NCBI RefSeq assembly: GCF_900141985.1
Contig: NZ_FQZK01000006.1
Coordinates: 1-64,000, forward strand
DNA from: Nocardiopsis flavescens
GTDB lineage: Bacteria > Actinomycetota > Actinomycetes > Streptosporangiales > Streptosporangiaceae
Direction: 5' to 3'
DNA length: 64,000 bases
Positions 41,367 through 49,906 of the stretch are shown here, one piece after another. Each line of letters begins with the position of its first letter. Positions within the stretch are counted from its first letter, which is position 1. The notes beneath the pieces were generated by a model. The model was not told the origin of the DNA and made no database searches. It saw nothing but the letters and a program-made list of their open reading frames with translations. Both the position numbers and the translations under genes were made by a program.

Positions 41367-42677
41367 GTGACCCTTGCCTCCGTGCGCCCCGACCGCCGCC
41401 ACGCGGCGACCCCGACAACGACGGCCGTTCCGGCGGCCCCGGCCCCCCGGGCACCCCGGCCGGCACCGGCCGGCCGGGCCCGCGCCCTGCTGCTCGTCAT
41501 CGTGCTGGGCGTGCTGTCCGCGATCGGCCCCCTGGCCACCGACCTGTACCTGCCCGCCCTGCCCGACATCGCCGCCGACCTGGGCGCGACCGAGTCGGCG
41601 GTCAAGTTCACCCTGACCTCGGTGATGGCCGGGATGGCCCTGGGCCAGCTGGTGGTGGGCCCGCTCAGCGACCGGTGGGGGCGGCGGGCGCCGCTGCTGA
41701 CCGGCACGGCCGTGTTCACCGCGACGACGGCCGCGATCGCCCTCGCGCCCAACGTGGAGGTGTTCTCCGTCCTGCGGTTCCTCCAGGGGCTGTCCGCCGC
41801 GGCGGGGCTGGTGGTCTCGCGCGCGATCGTGCGCGACCTCTACGACGGGGACGCCGCCGCCGTCTTCTTCTCCCGGCTGGTGCTGCTGTCGGGGCTGGCC
41901 CCGATGCTGGGGCCGATCATCGGCGGGCAGCTGCTGCTGGCGGGCCCGTGGCCGGTGCTGTTCGGCGCGCTGGGCGCGGTCGGCCTGCTCACCACCGCGC
42001 TGGTCTGGTGGGCGCTGCCCGAGAGCCTGCCCCGGGAGCTGCGCACGGCGGTGGACCCGCGGGGCCAGCTGCGGGTGTTCGGCTCGCTGCTGCGGGACAC
42101 CCGTTTCCTGGTGCCCACCCTCACCCTGACGCTGGGCTTCGGGATGTCGTTCACGTACATCTCGGCGTTCTCGTTCGTGTCCCACAACGAACTGGGGGCC
42201 GACGCGCAGGCGTTCGCCCTGGTGTTCGCGGTGACGACGCTCGGCATGGTCCTGGGCAACCAGGTCAACGCCCTGCTGGTGCGGCACGTGGAGATCCACC
42301 GCCGCCTGCTGCTGGGGCTGGCCGGGTCCGTGCTGTCGGTGGGGGCGCTGGCCGTGCTGGACCTCGCGGGTGCGGCGTCGCTGGTGTCGGTGACCGCGGC
42401 CCTGTTCGTGATGATGCTGTTCACCGGCCTGGTGTCGCCCAACGCCACGGCGCTGGCGCTGTCCCACCTGCCCGCGGACCGGGCGGGGAGCGGGTCGGCT
42501 CTGCTGGGGACCCTCCAGTTCGGCCTGGGGTCGGCGGTGGCCGCGCTGGCCGGCTGGGGCGGCGCGGTGACCCTGACGGGGATGACCGCGGTGATGTTCG
42601 CCGCGGCGGCCGGCGCGGCCGGGGTGTTCGCGCTAGCGGCGGTGCCGGCGCGACGCGCCCGGGTGCGAACCGCGTGA
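41367..42677 (+). CDS. Bcr/CflA-family multidrug MFS exporter
   Basis: 436 residues with about 12 membrane segments. IGPLATDLYLPALPDIAADL is the helix-1 signature of the Bcr/CflA drug:proton antiporters. VGPLSDRWGRRAPLLTG is the loop between helices 2 and 3, and RFLQGLSAAAGLVVSRAIVRDLYDG is motif C of this branch. Substrates of relatives include bicyclomycin, sulphonamides and chloramphenicol; the one here is unknown. A 40-residue Ala/Pro/Arg-rich cytoplasmic N-terminus precedes helix 1. The start is the GTG at 41367, with TGGAGA about 8 nt upstream. A short hairpin (42681-42699) follows the stop. Confidence 0.88.
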   Translation: MTLASVRPDRRHAATPTTTAVPAAPAPRAPRPAPAGRARALLLVIVLGVLSAIGPLATDLYLPALPDIAADLGATESAVKFTLTSVMAGMALGQLVVGPLSDRWGRRAPLLTGTAVFTATTAAIALAPNVEVFSVLRFLQGLSAAAGLVVSRAIVRDLYDGDAAAVFFSRLVLLSGLAPMLGPIIGGQLLLAGPWPVLFGALGAVGLLTTALVWWALPESLPRELRTAVDPRGQLRVFGSLLRDTRFLVPTLTLTLGFGMSFTYISAFSFVSHNELGADAQAFALVFAVTTLGMVLGNQVNALLVRHVEIHRRLLLGLAGSVLSVGALAVLDLAGAASLVSVTAALFVMMLFTGLVSPNATALALSHLPADRAGSGSALLGTLQFGLGSAVAALAGWGGAVTLTGMTAVMFAAAAGAAGVFALAAVPARRARVRTA

Positions 42678-42748
42678 TCGCCGGGCGAATGTCGCCCGGG
42701 ACGGTTAACCTGGGCGGTTCGTGCAAGGCGACCAGGAGGGGACTCGGT

Positions 42749-43267
42749 ATGTCCACTTTTCCGAACCCGCAGGCGCATCCGCTGACCGCGCAGGCCCCGG
42801 GCGAGTGGGAGGAGACCCTGGCCCGGCTGTCCCGGATGGAGGGGACGGCGTGGCTGACGGCGGTGCGGTCGGAGGGCGCCCCGCACACCCGCCCGGTGCT
42901 GGCGGTGTGGGTGGACGGCCAGCCGTTCTTCGCCTCGGGGGCGGGGACCGCCAAGTCCCGGCTGCTGGAGGGCGCCTCCCAGGTGAGCCTGGCGTTCTCG
43001 ACGGCGGGGATGGACGCGGTGGTCGAGGGGGCGGTCGAACGGGTCGTGGACCGCGACCGCCTGGCCTGGGTGGCGGCGGCCTACGCCGAGCGGTACGGCT
43101 GGGCGCCGACGGCGGGCGAGGGCGCGCTGACCGGGGAGGACGGCGCCCCGACGGCGGGTCCGCCGCCGTACCTGGTGTACACGGTGGTGCCCTCGACGGT
43201 GTACGCGTTCCCCACGGACGACGAGGGCCCGGCCCCCACGCGGTGGAGGTTCGACGTGTGGCCGTGA
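42749..43267 (+). CDS. Pyridoxamine-phosphate-oxidase-fold (PPOX) flavoprotein
   Basis: A 172-residue split-barrel protein. EGTAWLTAVRSEGAPHTRPVLAVWVDGQPFFASGAGTAKSRLL is the PPOX strand order, with positions for flavin or F420 phosphate contacts. ASQVSLAFS and the short VEGAVERVVD strand follow, and FPTDDEGPAPTRWRFDV ends it. Actinobacterial relatives bind F420 or FMN and reduce varied substrates. The ATG at 42749 follows AGGAGGGG at good spacing. It lies 71 bp after the MFS exporter on the same strand, with a small hairpin between, so the two are only loosely linked. Confidence 0.8.
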   Translation: MSTFPNPQAHPLTAQAPGEWEETLARLSRMEGTAWLTAVRSEGAPHTRPVLAVWVDGQPFFASGAGTAKSRLLEGASQVSLAFSTAGMDAVVEGAVERVVDRDRLAWVAAAYAERYGWAPTAGEGALTGEDGAPTAGPPPYLVYTVVPSTVYAFPTDDEGPAPTRWRFDVWP

Positions 43268-43359
43268 CCACGGGGATGTGAAACGTCGCGTCCGGGGGGT
43301 AAGGGTCCGCTGTGCACAAAGATTGATACAGCCTCGACCCCCCTTACGGAGGCGGACGA

Positions 43360-43566
43360 ATGAGAACGAAGATCGTGATCCCCATCCTCGTCGTGCTGTG
43401 GCTGGCGATCGGTGTGGTCGCCGTGTTCCAGCGCGGACTGTTCAGTGACGAGCCCTCGTGCTCCAATGTCGGCTACACCCTCGGGACCGTTTTCGTGGGC
43501 CCGTTGAACTACATGGGTGTGAACCCGACCATCGAGTGCCCGCCGCTGCCCGAGCCCTCGGAGTGA
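43360..43566 (+). CDS. Small single-span membrane protein of unknown function
   Basis: A 68-residue protein. Residues 5-23 (KIVIPILVVLWLAIGVVAV) form one membrane helix with a short basic N-terminus, so most of the protein would face outward. The outer part holds two Cys (SCSN and IECPP) that could pair, and a conserved-looking GPLNYMGVNPTIECP segment; similar short proteins occur in other actinomycetes, from memory. Strong ribosome site GGAGGC before the ATG at 43360. It ends at a hairpin terminator. Function unknown. Confidence 0.75.
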   Translation: MRTKIVIPILVVLWLAIGVVAVFQRGLFSDEPSCSNVGYTLGTVFVGPLNYMGVNPTIECPPLPEPSE

Positions 43567-43578
43567 TCCGGTCCCCCT

Positions 43579-43606
43579 CCCCCGGTGCCGCGCGCGGCGC
43601 CGGGGG
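43579..43606. terminator. Hairpin terminator between convergent genes
   Basis: A 12-bp stem (43579-43590 with 43595-43606, one G-T pair) with a CGCG loop lies in the 54-bp gap between the small membrane protein and the TetR regulator, which end facing each other. No T run is present. Confidence 0.55.
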
Positions 43607-43620
43607 TGAGGCGGGGGCCC

Positions 43621-44238
43621 TCAGGGGCCCAGCAGGCGTTCGATGAGGACCTGCCAGCCGTGTGCGAGCGGGTGGCAGCCGCCGGGGTCCACGGGTGCGG
43701 CCGCCCTCCCCCCGGAGGTCAGGTGGAGGATGAGCGGCCCCTCCAGCGCCCCGGTGAGCAGGACCGCCATGCCGTCCGGGTCGGGCGGGGGCTCGGGAAC
43801 CGCGGCCAGCAGCATGCGCAGGTGCGGGACGGTCATGCTCACCGTGCCGCCGGGCGCGGGCCGGGTGAAGTCCATCGCGGCCCGGGCGATGACCAGGTGC
43901 TCCTCCAGGAACTCGGTGCGCAGGCGCCCGTAGGCGATGATCCGCTCCCGGGGCGGGGCTCCAGGGCCCAGCGGGGGCGGCCCGGACAGGACCCTCTCCT
44001 GGAACCGGAACTCGCTGTCGTCGAGCAGGGCGCGGAAGATGCCGGCCCGGCTGCCGAAGCGGCGGAAGACCGTCCCCTTGCCCACCCCGGCGCGCTCGGC
44101 GAGGGCGTCCATGGTCACGTTCTCGACGCCGTCCTCGGCGATCATCGCGCGGGCCGCCGCCAGCAGGAGCTCGCGGTTGCGGGCGGCGTCCGCCCGTTCG
44201 GCTCGCGGTTTTCCGAGGGGGATCACAGGCAGGTTCAC
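43621..44238 (-). CDS. TetR-family repressor
   Basis: 205 residues. The HTH lies at about 42-69: VTMDALAERAGVGKGTVFRRFGSRAGIF is a standard TetR DNA-reading unit. The rest is a helical ligand-binding domain ending GGCHPLAHGWQVLIERLL, typical of repressors that control flavin oxidoreductases or efflux. The start is the GTG at 44238. The azoreductase gene is divergent, 144 bp away, and an inverted repeat at 44249-44273 sits between. It most likely represses itself and the azoreductase; that is inferred from the layout. Confidence 0.88.
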   Translation of the reverse strand: MNLPVIPLGKPRAERADAARNRELLLAAARAMIAEDGVENVTMDALAERAGVGKGTVFRRFGSRAGIFRALLDDSEFRFQERVLSGPPPLGPGAPPRERIIAYGRLRTEFLEEHLVIARAAMDFTRPAPGGTVSMTVPHLRMLLAAVPEPPPDPDGMAVLLTGALEGPLILHLTSGGRAAAPVDPGGCHPLAHGWQVLIERLLGP

Positions 44239-44248
44239 GGCTTCAATG

Positions 44249-44273
44249 TACCCCGGGAACACTAAGCGGGGTA
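44249..44273. promoter_or_regulatory. Inverted repeat, candidate TetR operator
   Basis: TACCCCG (44249-44255) and CGGGGTA (44267-44273) are perfect arms around an 11-bp spacer. The site lies 11 bp from the regulator start and about 110 bp from the azoreductase start. Size and place suit a TetR dimer site controlling both genes. Confidence 0.45.
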
Positions 44274-44382
44274 AAGTCCGTTTATGATGGCGGGTGTTCG
44301 CACGACCGGGGTCCCCCGGCGCGCGGCCGCTCCGCGCGCCGTCCGCGGCGCCTCCTGTACCGGCTGAGAAGAAGTGAGTTCC

Positions 44383-45015
44383 GTGAACCTGTTCCGTCTG
44401 GACGCCAGCATCCTGCCCGCCGCCTCGGCGAGTGCCGAGATCGCCGACCTGACCGAGGCCGAGTGGGTCGCCGCGCACCCCGGCGGCAGCGTGGTCCGCC
44501 GCCACCTGGGCGCCGACCCGCTCCCCTCCGACGCCTGGGCCCTGGCCACGACCGCCGGCTTCACCCCCGAGGAGGACCTCTCCGCGGGGCAGCGGGAGGC
44601 CCTGGCGCTGGCCGCGGAGCTGGCCGGGGAGCTGGAGGCGGCCGACGCCGTCATCCTGGCCGTGCCGCTGTACAACTACGGGGTCTCGCAGCACTTCAAG
44701 GCCTGGGCCGACCTGGTGATCACCGGGTGCGGGGCGGGCAACCCGCTGCTCAAGGGCACCCCGACCGTGCTGGTCACCACCCTGGGCGGCGGCTACGGCC
44801 CCGGCACCCCGCGCGAGGGCTGGGACCACTCCACTCCCTACCTCCGGCGCGTGGTCGCCGACATGTGGGGCGCCGACCTCACGCTCATCAAGCGCGAGCT
44901 GACCCTGGCGGCCACCACGCCCGCCATGGAGCCGCTGCGCGGCCTGGCCGACGAGCAGCGGGAGCTGGCGCTGGGCGAAGCCCGGGACGCGGGCCGGGCG
45001 CTGGCCGGAAAGTAG
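44383..45015 (+). CDS. FMN-dependent NADH azoreductase / quinone reductase (AzoR family)
   Basis: 210 residues with a flavodoxin fold. The N-terminal MNLFRLDASI is the phosphate-binding start of AzoR-like enzymes, VPLYNYGVSQHFKAWAD contacts the FMN ring, and TTLGGGYGPGTPREGWDHSTPYLR is the second flavin loop. These dimeric enzymes reduce quinones and azo compounds and guard against electrophile stress. I use the GTG at 44383, which gives the family N-terminus; a GTG at 44374 would add three residues. It is divergent from a TetR gene that probably represses it, and ends at a strong hairpin. Confidence 0.88.
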   Translation: MNLFRLDASILPAASASAEIADLTEAEWVAAHPGGSVVRRHLGADPLPSDAWALATTAGFTPEEDLSAGQREALALAAELAGELEAADAVILAVPLYNYGVSQHFKAWADLVITGCGAGNPLLKGTPTVLVTTLGGGYGPGTPREGWDHSTPYLRRVVADMWGADLTLIKRELTLAATTPAMEPLRGLADEQRELALGEARDAGRALAGK

Positions 45016-45050
45016 CGCGCCGGCGGCGCGGCCCCGGCCCGCCGCCGCTG

Positions 45051-45081
45051 CCGGAGGGCCCGCCGGCGGCGGGCCCTCCGG
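45051..45081 (+). terminator. Strong hairpin terminator after azoreductase
   Basis: A perfect 14-bp stem (45051-45064 with 45068-45081) with a 3-nt loop begins 36 bp after the azoreductase stop. No T run follows, as is common in high-GC actinomycetes. Confidence 0.65.
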
Positions 45082-45294
45082 TGTCCGGGGTACGCCCCCG
45101 GTCACCGGAGGGCCCCGGTCACGACCCCGCGTCGGGCGCGGCACGGCCCAGGGCACAGCCCACCCGGGCCCCGCACGCCCGGGGCGCGATGGGGCCCGAG
45201 CACGCTGCCGCCCCGGACACGACACATCCCGGGCAAGGTGCGCCTCCGGACACGGCGCGGCCCCGGGCCCGCGGGGACGGGGACCGGGGCCGGG

Positions 45295-45320
45295 GCGGCG
45301 GGGCGCGCACGCCCCGCCGC
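45295..45320 (-). terminator. Hairpin terminator after the GH3 gene
   Basis: An 11-bp perfect stem (45295-45305 with 45310-45320) with loop CGCA lies 5 bp past the stop of the glycoside hydrolase gene read leftwards. The 45082-45294 stretch beyond it shows no gene, only GC-rich DNA with repeated CCGGACAC and CCCGGGC words. Confidence 0.6.
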
Positions 45321-45324
45321 GCGC

Positions 45325-47616
45325 TCAGGCGCGGACGGTGAAGGAGGCCGCGATCAGGTCCTCCTCGCGGGAGGACGGTCCGACCCGCAGCTCGAAGCCG
45401 CCCGGTTCCACCCGCCGCACCCCGGCGGCGTCCACCAGGGTGCAGTCGGCCACCGGCACCTCCAGGGACACCCGGCGGGTCTCCCCCGGCGCCAGCTCCA
45501 CCCGCCGGTAGGCCTTCAGCTCCCGGTCGGCCCAGGTGACCGAGGTGACGGTGTCGGAGACGTAGGCCTGCACGGTCTCCACGGCGGGACGGTCCCCGGT
45601 GTTGGCGAGGGTGACCTCGGCGCGCACGGTGTCGTCGACGCCCAGCTCGGGCCGGGCGATCTCCAGGTCCGAGTACTCCACGCGGGAGTAGGTGAGCCCC
45701 TCGCCGAACACGAACGCGGGCCGCTGGGTGAGGTCGGCGTACCGGTCCCCGTGCTGGCCGCGCACCTGGTTGTAGAACGTGGGCTGCTGCCCGGCGTGGC
45801 GGGCGTAGGAGACGGGCAGCCGCCCGGAGGGCTCGATGAGCCCGAGCAGGAGTTCGGCGACGGCCCTCCCGCCCTGCATGCCGGGGTTGGCGGCGTGCAC
45901 CAGCGCGGCGGCGCCCAGCGCCGACTCCGGGAGCACCAGCGGCTTGGAGGAGATGACGACGACCGTCATCGGGGTACCGGTGGCGGCGAGGGCGTCCAGC
46001 AGGGCGGTCTGGGCGCCGACCAGCTCCAGGGTGGCGGTGGAGCGGCCCTCCCCGACCAGCTCGATGCGGTCGCCGACGACGGCGACGACGTGGTCGGCGG
46101 CCTCGGCGGCGGCGACCGCCTCGGCGATCATGGTCTCGTCGGGTGCGGCGGGGTGGACCACGGACGGGCGGGGCTGGCCGTCGGGGAAGGTGTCCCCGGC
46201 GGGGTCGGGCCCCAGGCGGCAGATGTCGGCGCCGCGGGCGTGCACGACCTTCCAGTCCCGGGGGGCGTGGTCGCGCAGGCCGTCCAGGACGGTGCGGACC
46301 ATGGCGCGCGGGTGGCCGTCGGGCATCCAGTCCACCTGGCCGGAGTTCCCGGCCCAGTCGCCGAGCTGGGTGTGCGGGTCGTCGGCGTTGGGGCCCACGA
46401 CCGCGATGGTGCGGGCCGCCTCGCCGCCGCGGGCGACGGCCCGGCCCTCGCCGTCGGGGAGGCGCTCGTCGGTGAGGGGCAGCGTGCCGTCGTTGGCCAG
46501 CAGCACCAGGGAGCGGCGGGCGACCTCCAGGTTGAGCGCGGTGTGCTCGCGCGAGCCGATGACGGCGCGCTGGCGCTCGGGGTCGGGGTGGCGGGGGTCC
46601 TCGAACAGGCCGAGCTCGAACTTGAGGGTGAGGATGCGCGCGACGGCGGCGTCGATCTCCTCCTCCGCGAGCATGCCGCGGGCGACGGCGTCCTGGGCGC
46701 CCTCGAAGAAGCCCGGGGTGGTCATGACCATGTCGTTGCCGGACCTGACGGCCGCGGCGGCGGCGTGGGTGTGGTCCGGCTGGATCTTCTGCTCCCAGAC
46801 CATGCGGCCGACGTTGTCCCAGTCGGTGACGAGGGTGCCGGTGTAGCCCCACTCGCCGCGCAGGACCTCGTCGAGCAGCCAGGAGTTGACCGTGATCGGC
46901 ACCCCGTCCATGGACTGGTAGCCGAGCATGAAGGTGCGGCAGCCCTCGCGGGCGACCCGCTCGAACGGGGGCAGGAACCACGAGCGGAGCTTGCGCCGGG
47001 AGATGTCGGCCTCGGTGGCGTCGCGCCCGCCCTGGGTCTCGGAGTATCCGGCGAAGTGCTTGGCGCAGGCGAGGATCGCGGTGGGGTCGTCCAGACCGGA
47101 GCCCTGGTAGCCGCGGACCATGGCCGAGGCGAACTCGCCGAGGAGGTGGGGGTCCTCGCCGAAGGTCTCGCCGACCCGGCCCCAGCGCAGGTCGCGGGTG
47201 ATGCACAGGACCGGGGAGAAGGTCCAGTGGATGCCGGTGGCGGCGACCTCGACGGCGGTGGCGCGGGCGGCGCGCTCGATGAGGTCCGGGTCCCAGGTGG
47301 CGGCCATGCCGAGCTGGGTGGGGAAAATGGTGGCGCCCTCCCAGAAGGAGTGGCCGTGGATGCAGTCCTCGGCGACCAGGAGGGGGATGCGCAGCCGAGT
47401 GCGGGCGGTGAGGGCGGCGGCCTCCAGGACGAGTTCGGGGGAGGTGTGCAGCAGGGAGCCGGCGTGCATGTCCTCGACCAGGGGGCGCACCCCGCCCCGG
47501 GCGTCCAGCTGGAGCATCTGGCCGACCTTCTCCGGCAGGGTCATCCGGGAGATCAGGTCGGCGACCCGGTCGGCCACGCTCCGGGAGGGGTCGAGGTAGG
47601 GGTGCGGGGCGTTCAC
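45325..47616 (-). CDS. Glycoside hydrolase family 3 beta-glucosidase/xylosidase
   Basis: 763 residues in the usual GH3 order. The N-terminal barrel starts VADLISRMTLPEKVGQMLQ, with PLLVAEDCIHG and LACAKHFAGYSETQGGRD. TGTLVTDWDNVGRMV near residue 265 holds the nucleophile Asp. A six-stranded sandwich domain follows (GPNADDPHTQLGDW), then a C-terminal fibronectin III-like domain (ELKAYRRVELAPGETRRVSLEVP). There is no signal peptide, so it is intracellular and would cut imported cello- or xylo-oligosaccharides. The start is the GTG at 47616 with AGGAGG before it. A CelR/CebR-type operator 51 bp upstream suggests induction by cellobiose. Confidence 0.93.
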   Translation of the reverse strand: MNAPHPYLDPSRSVADRVADLISRMTLPEKVGQMLQLDARGGVRPLVEDMHAGSLLHTSPELVLEAAALTARTRLRIPLLVAEDCIHGHSFWEGATIFPTQLGMAATWDPDLIERAARATAVEVAATGIHWTFSPVLCITRDLRWGRVGETFGEDPHLLGEFASAMVRGYQGSGLDDPTAILACAKHFAGYSETQGGRDATEADISRRKLRSWFLPPFERVAREGCRTFMLGYQSMDGVPITVNSWLLDEVLRGEWGYTGTLVTDWDNVGRMVWEQKIQPDHTHAAAAAVRSGNDMVMTTPGFFEGAQDAVARGMLAEEEIDAAVARILTLKFELGLFEDPRHPDPERQRAVIGSREHTALNLEVARRSLVLLANDGTLPLTDERLPDGEGRAVARGGEAARTIAVVGPNADDPHTQLGDWAGNSGQVDWMPDGHPRAMVRTVLDGLRDHAPRDWKVVHARGADICRLGPDPAGDTFPDGQPRPSVVHPAAPDETMIAEAVAAAEAADHVVAVVGDRIELVGEGRSTATLELVGAQTALLDALAATGTPMTVVVISSKPLVLPESALGAAALVHAANPGMQGGRAVAELLLGLIEPSGRLPVSYARHAGQQPTFYNQVRGQHGDRYADLTQRPAFVFGEGLTYSRVEYSDLEIARPELGVDDTVRAEVTLANTGDRPAVETVQAYVSDTVTSVTWADRELKAYRRVELAPGETRRVSLEVPVADCTLVDAAGVRRVEPGGFELRVGPSSREEDLIAASFTVRA

Positions 47617-47667
47617 CAGGGGTTCCTCCTGTGGTGACAGTGCGTTGCGGGGGGTGACTCATAGGCA

Positions 47668-47681
47668 TGGGAGCGATCCCA
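47668..47681. promoter_or_regulatory. CelR/CebR-like LacI-family operator
   Basis: TGGGAGCGATCCCA matches the CelR/CebR site TGGGAGCGCTCCCA at 13 of 14 bases and extends to CATGGGA...TCCCATG arms (47666-47683). It lies 51 bp upstream of the GH3 start, where a repressor would block its promoter. The rest of 47617-48012 shows no gene. Confidence 0.8.
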
Positions 47682-48012
47682 TGGAGATCTACGCTACGTC
47701 ATGGGGTTCCGCTCCGGAGGGCCGGGGACCCGACATTTTCATACCGATCGAGCGGTTCGTCCCTGATGACGGGATGGTGGGGCGGGGCCGCCGGGACCGC
47801 TGCCCGGGTCGTCCCCGGGCCTGCCGCGGCCGCGGTCCCGGTGGAGGCGTCGCGCCGGACGCGGACAACGGCTGCCGCCACGCGCCGGCCCCGCCTCGTC
47901 CGCGGAGGCGGGTCCCACCGCACCTGGGCAACGCCTGTCATCGCGCTCCGCCGGCGGGCCTGCCCCGGCCACGGCACCGGCACCGGAGGGGGCGTTCCAC
48001 CGCACCCGGACG

Positions 48013-49242
48013 CTACTCCCCCGCCCTCTCGCGCTCCCAGCGGGCGAACGCCGGGCCGGCCGCCGCGACCACCAGCGCCGCACCCGCGAACAGCGCCGCC
48101 GCCACCCCGAACGGCGCCGACATCCCCAGCCACCCGGCCAGCAGCCCGCCCAGCACCGACCCCAGGGCCAGTCCCAGCAGCCCCGCCATCCGGGTCACCG
48201 AGCCCACCCGGCCCAGCAGCGCGGCGGGCACCGCGCGCTGGCGCACCGACACCGCCAGCACGTTCCACACCAGGGTGTGCGCGAAGTACACCGCCAGCGC
48301 GGCGGCCACGACCGCCGGGTGCCCGGCGGCGGCGACCACCGCGAACGCCGCCGCCCCGGTCAGCAGCGCCGCGGCCATCGACCTCCGGTACCCCGCGCGG
48401 GCCGCCAGGCGCGGCGCCGCCCACGCCCCGGCCAGGGCGCCCGCCGCCGTGCAGGAGAGCAGCAGCCCGTACCCGGCGGGGCCCAGCCCGAGCACCTCGC
48501 GCGCGTACAGCACCAGGTAGGAGAACGGGATCATGTAGGCGGTGCTCGCGATCGCCGACACCGCCACCAGGACGCGCACCACCGGGTGGCGCGCCGTCCA
48601 GCGCAGCCCCTCGCCGATCTCCCGCAGGGGCCCGGGCCGCTCCGCCGGAGCCGGCCGCCGGCCGCCCGGGGCGGCGCGGAACCCCAGGGCGGCGCCCAGG
48701 TAGGCCAGCGCGGCGGCGGCCACGGGCGCCGCCGCGGCCCAGCCGAACAGCAGGCCGCCCAGCGGCGGCCCGGCGAACCCGTCCAGGACGGTCTGCGTCC
48801 CGGCGATCCGGGAGTTGGCCCGGTCCAGGTCGCGGGCGGGCACCGCGCGCGGCAGCACCGCCACGGCCGCCCCGTCGGAGACCAGCTCCAGTACCCCGGC
48901 CAGCGCCGAGGCCGCGTACAGGGCGGCGAGGGCGAGGCCGTCCAGGGCGAGCAGGGCGGCCAGGCCGGCGAACAGCGCCGCCCGGAGCAGGTTGGCCAGA
49001 ACCAGCAGGCGCCGCCGGTCGGCCCGGTCGACGAGCAGTCCCGTGCCCAGCACGGCCGCGACCCGGGTGAGGGCGTGCACGGCGGTCAGCCCGGCGACGG
49101 CCAGGGGGTCGGAGGTGAGGGAGGCCGCCAGCAGCGGCAGGGCGACGAACCCGATCCCGTCGGCGAGGTTGGAGCAGGCGCTGCCCGCCCAGATCCCCCG
49201 GAACCCGGGGCCCGTCCCCGGGCCGCGCGCCGCCTCCGCCAT
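48013..49242 (-). CDS. MFS exporter (EntS/enterobactin-exporter-like MFS_3 group)
   Basis: 409 residues with about 12 membrane segments. IWAGSACSNLADGIGFVALPLLAASLT opens the protein, LLVDRADRRRLLVLANLLRA is the loop after helix 2, and LGRVGSVTRMAGLLGLALGSVLGG is typical of the MFS_3 group, which includes drug and siderophore exporters. It shares the general layout of the EntS-like carrier at 4579-5844 but no close identity was seen. The ATG at 49242 is preceded by GGAGGGGG. It follows the hemerythrin gene by 94 bp on the same strand. Its substrate is unknown. Confidence 0.82.
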   Translation of the reverse strand: MAEAARGPGTGPGFRGIWAGSACSNLADGIGFVALPLLAASLTSDPLAVAGLTAVHALTRVAAVLGTGLLVDRADRRRLLVLANLLRAALFAGLAALLALDGLALAALYAASALAGVLELVSDGAAVAVLPRAVPARDLDRANSRIAGTQTVLDGFAGPPLGGLLFGWAAAAPVAAAALAYLGAALGFRAAPGGRRPAPAERPGPLREIGEGLRWTARHPVVRVLVAVSAIASTAYMIPFSYLVLYAREVLGLGPAGYGLLLSCTAAGALAGAWAAPRLAARAGYRRSMAAALLTGAAAFAVVAAAGHPAVVAAALAVYFAHTLVWNVLAVSVRQRAVPAALLGRVGSVTRMAGLLGLALGSVLGGLLAGWLGMSAPFGVAAALFAGAALVVAAAGPAFARWERERAGE

Positions 49243-49336
49243 GTCCGCCCCCTCCGTTCCCGGCCGTGGTCCCGGACCAGGGTGGCCGAGCCGCACGGGG
49301 CGCGCCAGGGGTTTTCCGCCGCGGGGCGCCCGCGGT

Positions 49337-49804
49337 TCAGGCCAGGGGGCCCAGGAGGTCGGTGCGGTCCAGGTCCCCGGCGTCGAGGGCGTCCAGGGCG
49401 GGTCCGAGCCTGCGCTCCTCGTACCCGAAGTGGGTCTCCATGACCGCCTCGATGCCGTCGAGGTGGCGGTGCAGCTCCTCGGGGTCCGCACCGCGGTCCA
49501 GGGCCTTCTCCAGGGCACCGATGAGGTGGTCCAGCATGGAGTGGTCCTGCTTGAGCTGCGACACCACGGGCGCCAGGGCGGGGTCGGCGGCCACCAGCAG
49601 GGGGAAGAGGGCGGTGTCCTCGCCGCGGTGGTGTCCGGTGAGGGCCTGGCAGAACCCGTGGCAGTACAGCAGCAGGTCCCGGGACGGGGGCCCGGCGTCC
49701 CCGCCGCGGTCGATGGCGGCCCGGGCGACGCCGATGGCGTCCCGCAGCCTGCGGTGCACCGCTTCCAGCTCCCGCCGCCACGCCGCGGCCCGCGCCTCGC
49801 CCAT
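49337..49804 (-). CDS. Hemerythrin HHE cation-binding domain protein
   Basis: 155 residues making a four-helix bundle. Metal-ligand motifs are in the expected places: YCHGFCQALTGHHRGEDTALFP, LKQDHSMLDHLIGAL and METHFGYEERRLGPAL provide His and Glu ligands for a di-iron site. Such proteins bind O2 or NO or take part in iron and redox sensing; the precise role is unknown. ATG at 49804. It may be co-transcribed with the MFS gene 94 bp downstream. Confidence 0.88.
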   Translation of the reverse strand: MGEARAAAWRRELEAVHRRLRDAIGVARAAIDRGGDAGPPSRDLLLYCHGFCQALTGHHRGEDTALFPLLVAADPALAPVVSQLKQDHSMLDHLIGALEKALDRGADPEELHRHLDGIEAVMETHFGYEERRLGPALDALDAGDLDRTDLLGPLA

Positions 49805-49850
49805 CGTCCCCCTCGTGTCGGAGCCCTCGAAAACCCCCGGAAGGCTAGCA

Positions 49851-49895
49851 GCCGCCGCGCCCGCCCCGCGGGGAGGGCGGAGCGGGCGCGGCGGC
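49851..49895 (-). terminator. Hairpin terminator after the AbgT gene
   Basis: A perfect 14-bp stem (49851-49864 with 49882-49895) and a 17-nt loop lie 11 bp past the AbgT stop, read leftwards. It should end the esterase-AbgT transcript before the hemerythrin gene. Confidence 0.6.
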
Positions 49896-49906
49896 GCCGG
49901 CGGGGG

